A stretch of 64,000 nt of DNA from an uncultured Lachnospiraceae bacterium (lineage in GTDB: Bacteria > Bacillota > Clostridia > Lachnospirales > Lachnospiraceae): the NCBI GenBank assembly GCA_910579805.1, contig CAJTWM010000014.1, positions 1 to 64,000 of the forward strand, written 5' to 3'. Under the pieces are notes generated by a model. The model saw nothing but the letters and a program-made list of their open reading frames with translations, was not told the DNA's origin and did no database searches. Made by a program: the position numbers and the translations under genes. Shown piece after piece: positions 9,301-16,838 of this stretch; position 1 is the stretch's first letter; every line of letters starts with the position of its first letter.

Positions 9301-9933
9301 TTAAAGGAGCAGATCAGGAAATTGGGCGACGTTAATGTCAATGCAATCGAAGATTATAAAAACCTGATGGAGAGGTATACTTTTTTAAAGACGCAGCATG
9401 ACGATCTGGTAGAAGCGGAAAAAACTTTGGTGAACATTATAGAAGAATTGGACGCGGCCATGCGCAAGCAGTTTAAAGAAAAATTTGCCGAGATCTGTTC
9501 GGAGTTTGATAAGGTATTTAAAGAGCTGTTCGGGGGCGGCAAGGGTACTTTGGAACTGATGGAGGATGAAGATATTTTAGAGGCGGGCATCCGCATCATA
9601 GCCCAGCCGCCGGGAAAGAAACTGCAGAATATGATGCAGCTTTCCGGCGGGGAAAAGGCATTGACTGCGATTTCCCTTTTATTCGCCATACAGAATTTAA
9701 AGCCTTCTCCATTCTGTCTATTGGATGAAATTGAGGCGGCTTTGGACGATAACAATGTGACCCGGTTCGCCAAGTATTTACATAAGCTGACAAAGCACAC
9801 CCAGTTCATTGTTATCACCCACAGACGGGGGACGATGGAAAAGGCGGACAGGCTTTACGGTATCACGATGCAGGAGAAGGGCGTGTCTACGTTAGTGAGT
9901 GTGAATCTGATCGATAAGGACTTGGAAGATTAG
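6373..9933 (+). CDS. smc: Chromosome partition protein SMC
   Basis: An 1186-residue condensin ATPase that organises and segregates the chromosome with ScpA and ScpB. The N-terminal half-ATPase has Walker A GPNGSGKSN (about residues 31-39) and GVIGMADALV-type hinge sequence lies near the middle (about residues 515-670). Long heptad coiled coils flank the hinge, and the C-terminal half has the LSGGEKALTA signature and Walker B CLLDEIEAALDD. ATG 6373 gives the usual MYLKSIEVHGFKSF start with GGAG six bases ahead; an ATG at 6361 would add four residues. Length matches the Bacillus protein. It leads into ftsY 48 bases later. Confidence 0.97.
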   Translation: MYLKSIEVHGFKSFANKINFQFHTGITGIVGPNGSGKSNVADAVRWVLGEQRIKQLRGASMQDVIFSGTEMRKPLGYAYVAITLDNSDHQLAIDYDEVTVSRRLYRSGESEYMINGTICRLKDVNELFYDTGIGKEGYSIIGQGQIDKILSGKPEERRELFDEAAGIVKFKRRKYASQKKLEDEKQNLLRVNDILSELEKQVAPLEKQSETAKIYLKKKEELKTLDVNMFLLENNRLREQLQGVEEKHAIASSDLSETSSRYEGIREEYEKVQNELESLDKQIEEARGKLSDTGLFRGKLEGEINVLKEQIHSAEGNMEHLNSRLKNVQHEIDLKTVDKDGILTDKKEIDEQVAALQETRDTVKLQLEEVQKMIEGLNNQIEAGKNTIIDALNQRATIKSQLGRFDTMMEQVNIRKAELTSRLVRAKSDEAEQLEQIRQLEEQFEAISSGIKELNDKQTVLEERLSGMRNELSGKDQKLRDMQVVYHQEKAKLESLSNLTERYEGYGGSVKRVMEQKEQTPGIVGVVADIIKVDKKYETAIETALGGNIQNIVTDDEDTAKKMIAFLKKNKGGRATFLPLTSIKNPQEFKTPEVLSEKGVIGMADALVTTEKKYKDVAKAMLGRIVVIDNVDNAVKIAKKFNYGIRMVTIEGELLVPGGAISGGAFKNNSNLLGRRREIEELEGKVKKQLADIDGLLDDIEKTKEERNRLRVELEETKGLLQDKFIEQNTARLNVIQAQEKKSEALAGFDELKAEEQGLEKQITQIKEEKAAVMKELSDSEQLEKNVEVQISEFQRELEEKRKEESDKTSQTAEWDLEVEKMLQRQEFHKQNLDRIDGEILRFTNELTEIKEGIEKSGNEMQSKKESIAEIEKTIVSSHETQSDTEILLQESVARREELNAGQKNFFTLREEIAERMTALDKEVYRLNAQKEKLEESIEGQINYMWDEYEITLSDASALRNEEMTDLPAMKRESASLKEQIRKLGDVNVNAIEDYKNLMERYTFLKTQHDDLVEAEKTLVNIIEELDAAMRKQFKEKFAEICSEFDKVFKELFGGGKGTLELMEDEDILEAGIRIIAQPPGKKLQNMMQLSGGEKALTAISLLFAIQNLKPSPFCLLDEIEAALDDNNVTRFAKYLHKLTKHTQFIVITHRRGTMEKADRLYGITMQEKGVSTLVSVNLIDKDLED

Positions 9934-9981
9934 CGGCGGGATGCATGCGCATCTGTAGTCAGGAAAGAAGGGAAACGGGGA

Positions 9982-10923
9982 ATGGGCGAAGAGAAAAAAG
10001 GTTTTTTTGGCAGATTAAAAGAAGGGCTTACCAAAACAAGAAATAATATTGTGAAAGGCATCGACGCTGTTTTCAGCGGGTTTTCTTCCATTGACGAGGA
10101 TTTTTACGAAGAATTGGAAGAAATACTGATCATGGGCGATATCGGCGTTTCCGCGTCGACGCAGATCATAGAACGTTTAAAAAAGCAGGTAAAAGAACAG
10201 CATATCAAGGAACCTGCCGCATGTAAAGAATTTTTGATAGAAAGCATCAAAGAACAGATGCAGGTCGGCGAGGCGGAATATGCGTTTGAACAGGAGCAGT
10301 CTGTAGTTTTGGTCATCGGGGTGAACGGAGTGGGGAAAACGACTACGGTGGGCAAGCTTGCCGGAAAACTAAAAGCCCAGAACAGGAAAGTGCTGCTTGC
10401 GGCAGCGGATACGTTCCGTGCGGCGGCGGGAGAACAGCTTACGGAGTGGGCGAACCGGGCCGGCGTGGATATGATCGGCGGAGCCGAAGGGGCGGATCCG
10501 GCCAGCGTGATATTCGACGCGGTGACGGCGGCAAAAGCAAGAAATGTGGACGTGCTTCTTTGCGATACGGCAGGCCGCCTGCATAATAAGAAAAATCTGA
10601 TGGAAGAGTTGAAGAAAATAAACCGGATCATTGACAGGGAATTTCCGGGAGTACACAGAGAGAACCTGATCGTGCTGGACGGAACGACAGGACAGAACGC
10701 GCTGTCTCAGGCAAGACAGTTTGGAGAGGTAACGGATCTGACAGGCATTATCTTAACGAAAATGGACGGTACGGCAAAAGGCGGTATCGCGGTTGCGATC
10801 CAGTCGGAGCTGAAAGTTCCGGTCAAATATATCGGTGTGGGAGAAAAGATAGAAGATTTGCAGAAGTTTGACCCGGAAGAATTTGTGAACGCCCTGTTTG
10901 ATACGGGAGAGGAGGAAGAATGA
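9982..10923 (+). CDS. ftsY: Signal recognition particle receptor FtsY
   Basis: This 313-residue GTPase docks SRP-bound ribosomes at the membrane. Visible are the NG-domain P-loop GVNGVGKTTTVGKLA (about residue 113), DTAGRLHNKKNLM and TKMDGTAKGG. The N-terminal acidic A domain of many FtsY proteins is nearly absent, as is normal in Gram-positives; a short basic segment GFFGRLKEGLTKTR should bind membrane. It is the last gene of the rnc-smc-ftsY block, and its stop overlaps the start region of the threonine dehydratase gene, which suggests translational coupling. Confidence 0.97.
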   Translation: MGEEKKGFFGRLKEGLTKTRNNIVKGIDAVFSGFSSIDEDFYEELEEILIMGDIGVSASTQIIERLKKQVKEQHIKEPAACKEFLIESIKEQMQVGEAEYAFEQEQSVVLVIGVNGVGKTTTVGKLAGKLKAQNRKVLLAAADTFRAAAGEQLTEWANRAGVDMIGGAEGADPASVIFDAVTAAKARNVDVLLCDTAGRLHNKKNLMEELKKINRIIDREFPGVHRENLIVLDGTTGQNALSQARQFGEVTDLTGIILTKMDGTAKGGIAVAIQSELKVPVKYIGVGEKIEDLQKFDPEEFVNALFDTGEEEE

Positions 10924-12143
10924 TGGAAGAAATGTTGACTTTGGAAAAATTTGAAGAAGCGTCGGAGGTGGTACAGCGGGTAACGCAGGAGACAAAACTT
11001 ATCTACAGCGATTATTTCAGCAGACAGACGGAAAATAAAGTATATTTAAAACCTGAAAATATGCAGCTTACCGGCGCCTATAAGTTAAGGGGCGCATATT
11101 ATAAAACCAGTACCCTTTCAGAAGAGGAGCGGAAAAAAGGACTGATCACGGCTTCGGCAGGAAACCATGCCCAGGGAGTAGCTTATGCGGCAAAGTGTTA
11201 TGGAGTCAAGGCTACGATCGTCATGCCTACCACTACGCCTTTGATGAAGGTAAACCGTACAAAGAGTTACGGTGCGGAAGTCGTTCTTTACGGAGACGTA
11301 TATGACGAGGCCTGCGCCCGGGCTTATGAACTGGCCGATGAGCATGGCTATACTTTTATCCATCCTTTTGACGACCTGACGGTGGCTACCGGACAGGGAA
11401 CCATTGCCATGGAGATCTTTAAGGAACTGCCTTTAGTGGATTATATTCTGGTTCCGATTGGCGGCGGCGGTCTGGCCACGGGGGTTTCCACGCTGGCAAA
11501 GCTGCTAAACGCCAATATCAAAGTGATCGGCGTAGAACCTGCGGGGGCTGCTTGTATGCAGGCGTCTTTAAAGGAGAATAAGGTGGTGACCCTTCCCGGC
11601 GTGAATACGATTGCGGACGGTACGGCGGTAAAGACCCCCGGTTCCCTGATCTTTCCGTATCTGAAACAGAATCTGGATGACATTATTACCGTACCGGATG
11701 AAGATCTTGTAGTATCTTTTTTGGATATGGTGGAAAATCATAAAATGGTAGTGGAAAATTCAGGGCTTCTTGCGGTAGCCGCACTCAAACGCTTAAACGT
11801 AAAAAATAAAAAAGTCGTATCTATTCTAAGCGGCGGGAATATGGATATCATTACGATGTCTTCCGTTGTACAGCAGGGCCTTATTTTCAGGGATAGGATC
11901 TTTACGGTGTCCGTACTGCTTCCCGATAAACCGGGAGAACTGTCGAGAGTTTCAGATGTGATCGCAAAGAAAAGCGGCAATGTGATCAAATTAGAGCACA
12001 ACCAGTTCGTTTCCATTAACAGGAATGCCGCCGTTGAACTCCGTATTACCATGGAGGCGTTCGGAACGGAACATAAGAAGCAGATTATTGAAGCGTTACA
12101 GCAAAGCGGCTATCAGCCGAAACTGACGGCGACCAATATTTAA
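10923..12143 (+). CDS. ilvA: Threonine ammonia-lyase with C-terminal ACT domain
   Basis: A 406-residue PLP enzyme that deaminates threonine to 2-oxobutanoate, the entry to isoleucine synthesis or threonine catabolism. The PLP lysine is in TGAYKLRGAYYK (about residue 51), the phosphate-binding loop is GGGGLATG (about residue 180), and an ACT domain occupies about residues 325-400 (VLLPDKPGELSRVSD). Length and single ACT domain fit the Gram-positive IlvA/TdcB type; which pathway it serves is not decided by sequence. Two ATGs, 10920 and 10923, are possible; GGAGG at 10911-10915 favours the second. The start overlaps the ftsY stop. Confidence 0.92.
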   Translation: MEEMLTLEKFEEASEVVQRVTQETKLIYSDYFSRQTENKVYLKPENMQLTGAYKLRGAYYKTSTLSEEERKKGLITASAGNHAQGVAYAAKCYGVKATIVMPTTTPLMKVNRTKSYGAEVVLYGDVYDEACARAYELADEHGYTFIHPFDDLTVATGQGTIAMEIFKELPLVDYILVPIGGGGLATGVSTLAKLLNANIKVIGVEPAGAACMQASLKENKVVTLPGVNTIADGTAVKTPGSLIFPYLKQNLDDIITVPDEDLVVSFLDMVENHKMVVENSGLLAVAALKRLNVKNKKVVSILSGGNMDIITMSSVVQQGLIFRDRIFTVSVLLPDKPGELSRVSDVIAKKSGNVIKLEHNQFVSINRNAAVELRITMEAFGTEHKKQIIEALQQSGYQPKLTATNI

Positions 12144-12182
12144 TTGCATGAAAAGAGCAGAAAAACTGCGTATGATACAGAA

Positions 12183-12216
12183 AGAGGAATCCTGATCAAA
12201 GGGTTCTTTTTTCTTT
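12183..12216 (+). terminator. Terminator after ilvA
   Basis: GGAATCC (12186-12192) pairs with GGGTTCT (12201-12207) around TGATCAAA, followed by a T-rich tract. Confidence 0.65.
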
Positions 12217-12524
12217 CAGGTTACATACCCGCTATGCGTCCTTTATTTAGTGGAACATTTATGCTCTTAGGCTCCCACAAATTGTGACGCGCATCTCGGG
12301 GAAGCAATTTTCAAACACGCTCTAGTGCTTTATCCAGCTAGTCACATACTTCAATTTCTATCCGGATGGAGTACTGGGATAATTATAGGGAAATGATTGC
12401 ATAATAATAAAGTTTCCGGCCATATTATGGCCCCAAATTTTGACGGTCTGTGCGCTGTCTGCCATAAACCTGCCATCCGTTTACGGATTTGAGCAGAAAA
12501 GCAGCGCGGAAATGGAGTAAGAGT
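12217..12524 (+). other. Intergenic region with one perfect palindrome
   Basis: About 300 bases with no supported gene. The one clear structure is GGCCATA-T-TATGGCC at 12418-12432, about 95 bases before the next start, which could be a regulator site. I see no convincing promoter pair. Confidence 0.4.
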
Positions 12525-13448
12525 ATGGAAAGTAACGATATTTGCGAAAAAAAATATGCGAAGGTGAAGCCGGACGCATATGAAGAGAAAAAAACGGTAA
12601 AAAGAAGGCTAACGGATTATGCGGCAATCACGGTAGCGGCCATGATCTATGCGGCGGGCGTTTCCCTGTTCATTGATCCGGCAAACCTTGCGCCGGGAGG
12701 ACTTACCGGCATTGCCATTATTACAAGCCACCTGACGGGGCTGGAAACGGGGACGCTTATTTTTGTGCTGAATGTGCCTATTATGTTGTTAGGGCTTTGG
12801 AAGTTCGGGCTGCGCTTTATGGTATCCACGCTTTACTGCGTCGCCCTGACGTCGGTTTTTACCAATCTGTTAGCGCCTTTTGGGGCGGCTACGGATGATA
12901 TTTTGCTTGCCGCGCTGGCGGGCGGTACGCTGACAGCGGTATCCATCGGCGTGGTATTTAAATGTGGGGCGACGACCGGCGGAACGGATATTATTATAAA
13001 GCTATTGCGGAGGCGGTTTCCCCATCTTAGGACGGGAGCATTGTTTATGCTGACGGATGTGTGTATCGTAAGTATTTCCGCGGTCGTATTTAAGAATCTG
13101 AACGCGGCTCTTTATGCGGCGATCGCCGTAGCCGTCACTTCCGTGGTGCTGGACTTGGTGCTTTACGGAAAGGACAGCGCCAAAATGATTTATATCATCA
13201 GCGACCGGTCGGAAGCGATCACAACCCGTATTTTGGAAGAATTGGATATCGGCGTTACTTATATGAACGGAGTGGGGGCTTACAGTGGGAAAGAAAAGAA
13301 GGTTATCTTTTGTGTGATGCGCAAAGCTCTTGCGCCAAGGGTAGAACAGGTCGTAAAGGAAGAAGACCCGGAAGCGTTTATGATCATTTCCAGTGCGGCG
13401 GAGATCTACGGAGAAGGTTATAAAAGTTATTTCAGCGAAAGGCTTTAA
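12525..13448 (+). CDS. YitT family membrane protein (DUF161/DUF2179)
   Basis: This 307-residue protein has five to six membrane helices (about residues 35-200) followed by a soluble DUF2179-type domain of about 80 residues. GLTGIAIITSHLTG and GATTGGTDIIIKLL are the family's characteristic glycine-rich segments. Members are abundant in Firmicutes; transport has been proposed but the function is not established. ATG 12525 with GGAG at 12514-12517 is preferred over an in-frame TTG at 12489 with no ribosome site. It is monocistronic and faces the minus-strand gene downstream. Confidence 0.88.
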   Translation: MESNDICEKKYAKVKPDAYEEKKTVKRRLTDYAAITVAAMIYAAGVSLFIDPANLAPGGLTGIAIITSHLTGLETGTLIFVLNVPIMLLGLWKFGLRFMVSTLYCVALTSVFTNLLAPFGAATDDILLAALAGGTLTAVSIGVVFKCGATTGGTDIIIKLLRRRFPHLRTGALFMLTDVCIVSISAVVFKNLNAALYAAIAVAVTSVVLDLVLYGKDSAKMIYIISDRSEAITTRILEELDIGVTYMNGVGAYSGKEKKVIFCVMRKALAPRVEQVVKEEDPEAFMIISSAAEIYGEGYKSYFSERL

Positions 13449-13521
13449 TACGGTTTGTTTATTTGACAAGAATTTCCCAAAACCGCATCTTCATCTGAAA
13501 GAAAGTATTTTCTATCTTGCG

Positions 13522-13815
13522 TTAATGCTGTGAAAAATAATAGATTACATTGTTGGGAGGAATATTTTTTGTGTATTTTTCAAAGACGGAACGGCTTTCT
13601 TTATCAAGGGAGATTTCCCTGCCGGAAAAATCCAGTAATCTATAAGGAGTCCCGTGATTGGAAGTACGGGAAACAACGAGGATTCCCTGTGAGTTAATGC
13701 CGAAATTCCTAAAACAGAAAGAACGCAGCAAATCCGGCGTCAGGGGTTCCGTATTTTTGGAGGAATCAAATACCAAATATTCTTTTTCCGTTTCATGATA
13801 TTTGCTCAGCGTCAT
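13522..13815 (-). CDS. Free-standing degenerate DapF N-terminal-domain protein
   Basis: A 97-residue protein that resembles only the N-terminal half of diaminopimelate epimerase. MTLSKYHETEKEYLVFD lines up with the DapF start (KYH-LGND-YLVxD), RNFGINSQGILV with RNFGVGSDGILV, and LDFSGREI with the NPDGSEAE stretch. The residues that matter are altered: GND reads EKE, GSDG reads NSQG, and the catalytic-loop region before xxxVFEKY lacks the CGNG/SGNG pattern. There is no C-terminal half. It cannot be an epimerase as it stands; it may be a relic or a binding or regulatory protein. ATG 13815 has AGAGGTG six bases ahead; the AraC gene is divergent from it. The homology call is by eye. Confidence 0.65.
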   Translation of the reverse strand: MTLSKYHETEKEYLVFDSSKNTEPLTPDLLRSFCFRNFGINSQGILVVSRTSNHGTPYRLLDFSGREISLDKESRSVFEKYTKNIPPNNVIYYFSQH

Positions 13816-13866
13816 GTTGATCACCTCTTAAAGTGTCAATTTGTTTGTAGTGGCTCTATTATAGCA

Positions 13867-13928
13867 AGCATTTAATTTCATATAAATAATAATAAATGCT
13901 GGAAATGTTGCAAATAATGCTATATAAT
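13867..13928 (+). promoter_or_regulatory. Divergent control region before the AraC gene
   Basis: TATAAT at 13923-13928, with a weak TGGAAA 17 bases upstream (13900-13905), can serve the AraC gene. A perfect inverted repeat, AGCATTTA (13867-13874) and TAAATGCT (13893-13900), lies between the divergent genes and could be a binding site. On the minus strand, TATAAT just left of the repeat could serve the DapF-like gene. Confidence 0.45.
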
Positions 13929-13989
13929 GTCCGTATAGGAAAAACATGACAAGTAGTTTTGTTTTTTCATTATGGGAAATGGAGTAAAA

Positions 13990-14820
13990 ATGGAAGAGTA
14001 TAAAAAAACAGGGTATCTGGACTATGATTTTAAGATGTTCCATCTAAAGGATACGGTAGAAAAGGAATATTCTTATCATTATCATGATTTTGACAAGGTG
14101 ATCATTTTTATCGGCGGCAGGGTGAATTATATGATAGAGGGGAAGAATTATGAATTAAATCCCTATGATATTGTGTTTGTGAACCGCGGCGAAATACATA
14201 AACCGGAAGTAGATTTTTCCGTATCCTATGAAAGATATGTGTTTTATATATCGCCGGAATTTTTGGAAAACTATGGAACGGAGGATTATGGGCTTAGAAG
14301 TTGTTTTGAGAAAGCAAAGAGAGAAAAGTCCAATGTGATCCGGATCTCGGCGATCAGAAATACGAAATTAATGCAGAAATTAAGGGAGCTGGAAACGGCA
14401 TTTTCCCAAAAGGAGTATGCGGCGGCTCTGTATGAGCGGTTACTCTTTTTGCAGTTTATCATTGATCTGAACCGTGCCTGTTTGGAGGATAAGGCAGATT
14501 ATGAACATTCGGCCGCGTATGACAAAAAGATCGTGGATATCTTGGAATATATCAATGCCCATCTTTATGAAGAGCTTTCTATCGACGGGATAGCGGCGGC
14601 TTTTTTCTTAAGTAAGTATCACATGATGCGCCGGTTCAAAGAAGAGACGGGATATACCATGCACCAGTACATCACGGAAAAAAGAATATTGGCGGCAAGG
14701 GATATGATTTTAAACGGAATGCCGGCCACAAAGGCGGGATTGGAATGCGGATTTAAGGACTATTCGACTTTCCTGCGGGCATTTAAGAACAGGCTTAATA
14801 GGAATCCGTCGGAGCTGTAG
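13990..14820 (+). CDS. AraC family transcriptional regulator
   Basis: A 276-residue regulator. The N-terminal half is a cupin-like sensor (HYHDFDKVIIFIGGRVNYM, then NRGEIHKP), probably for a sugar or small effector. The C-terminal 100 residues hold two helix-turn-helix units: YINAHLYEELSIDGIAAAF, SKYHMMRRFKEETGY, and ATKAGLECGFKDYSTFLRAF. ATG 13990 has GGAG at 13981-13984; an ATG at 13972 is in frame but lacks a site. It is divergent from the DapF-like gene and 56 bases ahead of the SEFIR gene. No transporter or catabolic genes are adjacent, so its target is unknown. Confidence 0.88.
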   Translation: MEEYKKTGYLDYDFKMFHLKDTVEKEYSYHYHDFDKVIIFIGGRVNYMIEGKNYELNPYDIVFVNRGEIHKPEVDFSVSYERYVFYISPEFLENYGTEDYGLRSCFEKAKREKSNVIRISAIRNTKLMQKLRELETAFSQKEYAAALYERLLFLQFIIDLNRACLEDKADYEHSAAYDKKIVDILEYINAHLYEELSIDGIAAAFFLSKYHMMRRFKEETGYTMHQYITEKRILAARDMILNGMPATKAGLECGFKDYSTFLRAFKNRLNRNPSEL

Positions 14821-14876
14821 AGGAAATCTTATGATGATAGTATTGAGATAAGCTGGAAAGGGAACAGGAGATAGCG

Positions 14877-16130
14877 ATGACAACAGTATTTATATCGTAT
14901 TCTTGGGATTCGGATTTTCATAAAAAACGAGTGAAAGAGTTTGTGGAATATTTGCGTAAACATCAAATAAAAGTCATATTTGACGGGGATGCAAGGCTTG
15001 GGGAACCTCTGCCTGATTTTATGGAAAAGGGAGTGAGGGATTCTGATTATGTTTTAATGTGTTTGACGCCGATATATAAGAAAAAGGCTGATGGAAGACT
15101 AAATAAAGAAAGCGGCGGCGTTGTTTATGAAAATACCATAATAACCGGAGAAATTTATAGACGGAATAATCAATACAAATTTATTCCTGTGTTATTTGAA
15201 GGAACATGGGAACTGTCGACACCATATTGGGCTATCGGTAAACTTGGGGTTGACTTAAGAGAAAATATTGTTAAATCAGAAGCGGCTAAATCAGAAATAG
15301 AAAGATTGTTGAAAACATTGAATGGGAAGATGCCGGACGATGTATTTTTTGGGTCCTGTCAAATACCGGATGAAGAAAAGGCCAAGAAGAAAAAAAGTAA
15401 TAAACGGATTATTGTTTTTATTATCATTATAGCTGTAGTGATTGTTGCCGCCTTATTTGGAGTCGATCTTATAAAGAAGGTAATAGTAGCAAAAGAAAAT
15501 ACTCCTGTGGGTACATACATTTCTGAATCTGATTTTGTTGAAAAGAGTGTAAAATCGGACATTGATTTATCTATGGAGGAACTTTTAAATACAATATGGG
15601 AAGATAGTAACTATATACGCTCCCAATATATAAAAAATTTGATTGGCACGGGGATTCGGCGTTATAATAGGAAAGATTTTTCCTGTGCAGGCGCTTTGTT
15701 TGAACAGGCGATTATAGAAGGCGATGAGGGGGTTACTGCGAAAAATAATTTATCTTTCATGATCCGGCGGCAGGAATATAAATCTGAAAATTATGAGCTG
15801 GAAGATTTATTGAAACAGTGTAGGGAAAACGGAGGTGCGTTTGCATCAATTAATTATGCTATGTATCTTGTTTCTGTTAATGAATGGGAGGAAGCGGATT
15901 TACAATTTAAAATGATAACATCCTCCGACCCGGAAATAAAAGAATGTATTGACTGGTGGAAAGGTTTGTATGACCAAAACGAACCGGAAGGCAGTTTGGT
16001 TTTGGGCTGGTTATTAAAATATGGATTTTATGAAGATAAAGAAAAGACGGCATCCGATTATTTTGAAGAGGCAAAACAATATTATGAGGATATGCCGGAT
16101 TCTTTGTATTCGGAATCTGATTCAGATTAG
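14877..16130 (+). CDS. SEFIR/TIR-like membrane protein with repeat tail
   Basis: This 417-residue protein has three parts. Residues 1-165 form a SEFIR/TIR-like domain: VFISYSWDS at the start, RLGEPLPDFMEKGVRDSDYVL, and YENTIITGEIY, a pattern typical of bacterial SEFIR domains. Residues about 177-197 are a single membrane helix after a lysine-rich stretch. Residues about 245-410 look like TPR/Sel1-type helical repeats (GAGIRRYNRKDFSCAGALFEQA-like units), rich in acidic residues. In bacteria such domains occur in signalling and antiphage proteins; some TIR domains cleave NAD. Its base use is more A+T-rich than the flanking housekeeping genes, which suggests transfer. AGGAG at 14866-14870 supports the ATG. 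Function unproven. Confidence 0.75.
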   Translation: MTTVFISYSWDSDFHKKRVKEFVEYLRKHQIKVIFDGDARLGEPLPDFMEKGVRDSDYVLMCLTPIYKKKADGRLNKESGGVVYENTIITGEIYRRNNQYKFIPVLFEGTWELSTPYWAIGKLGVDLRENIVKSEAAKSEIERLLKTLNGKMPDDVFFGSCQIPDEEKAKKKKSNKRIIVFIIIIAVVIVAALFGVDLIKKVIVAKENTPVGTYISESDFVEKSVKSDIDLSMEELLNTIWEDSNYIRSQYIKNLIGTGIRRYNRKDFSCAGALFEQAIIEGDEGVTAKNNLSFMIRRQEYKSENYELEDLLKQCRENGGAFASINYAMYLVSVNEWEEADLQFKMITSSDPEIKECIDWWKGLYDQNEPEGSLVLGWLLKYGFYEDKEKTASDYFEEAKQYYEDMPDSLYSESDSD

Positions 16131-16227
16131 CGGAATATAAGCGAAATTACGATTATCGAGTTTATTTGGCATATTATCATAATGGGGATTTGGCGGCGGA
16201 ATAAAAGTTAGGAATATATTGTATTTT

Positions 16228-16258
16228 AAGGCGTTTGTAATATACAGGCGCCTTTTTA
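16228..16258 (+). terminator. Terminator after the SEFIR gene
   Basis: A 12-bp hairpin, AAGGCGTTTGTA (16228-16239) with TACAGGCGCCTT (16243-16254), loop ATA, followed by T. It lies between two convergent genes and could act in both directions. Confidence 0.85.
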
Positions 16259-16313
16259 TATTGGATTAGAAACAAATTAGGAATAAAAAGCGGAGGGCAG
16301 GAAAAGAAGAAAT

Positions 16314-16640
16314 TTACAGATGATCCGCATAGGCTTTCAGCATATGGTAAAAAAGCCGTTGATCCCTTTTGGGAAGGCTCTCATATAATATCAGGAACTC
16401 GTTGGATACGATATCGAACCGTTCTGTATGGGAATGCCCAATTACGTCTCCGGCGGAACACTCCAAAAGATCGCAGATAGAAACTAAAGTATCCAGACTT
16501 AGTCTTGCAATTCCGCGCTCTATCTGACTGACAAATCCGGTAGACAGATCCAGTAGTTCAGCCATCTGTTCCTGCGTCAGTTTTTTCTGTTTTCTGTAAT
16601 ATTTGATATTTTTTCCGAGGATTTGATAGTCAACGCCCAT
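16314..16640 (-). CDS. Xre family helix-turn-helix regulator
   Basis: A 108-residue protein with a Cro/C1-type DNA-binding domain at residues 8-65 (LGKNIKYYRKQKKLTQEQMAELL, then STGFVSQIERG and LDTLVSICDLLE). The C-terminal 40 residues are a small helical extension. It is divergent from the giant surface-protein gene at 16839. A palindrome between them, in the leader of that gene, is a reasonable operator, so it may repress the surface protein and itself. On its far side it faces the SEFIR gene. The DNA-binding call is sure; the target is inferred from position. Confidence 0.87.
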   Translation of the reverse strand: MGVDYQILGKNIKYYRKQKKLTQEQMAELLDLSTGFVSQIERGIARLSLDTLVSICDLLECSAGDVIGHSHTERFDIVSNEFLILYESLPKRDQRLFYHMLKAYADHL

Positions 16641-16751
16641 GGCAGGATTCTCCTTTATTTCTGATACCGAGTTTTTTATGTAACTTATTGTCTATGATTA
16701 GTTGAAGCAAATACAGAAGTTTATAGTTCTGATTTCATATAAACTAAAGTA

Positions 16752-16816
16752 TATAATGTTGTTTTATGATAGTAATAGTGCTAATATATAAAAAACAAGA
16801 AGTAATAGTGTTACTT
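16752..16816 (+). promoter_or_regulatory. Promoter and candidate Xre operators of the surface-protein gene
   Basis: TATAAT at 16752-16757 is a good -10; the -35 is weak. AGTAATAGTG occurs at 16771-16780 and again at 16801-16810, exactly 30 bases apart (about three helical turns). The second copy is part of the palindrome AAGTAATAGTGTTACTT (16800-16816). Both lie between the expected transcription start and the ribosome site. Confidence 0.55.
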
Positions 16817-16838
16817 TTATGAGGAAGGAGAAATGAGG

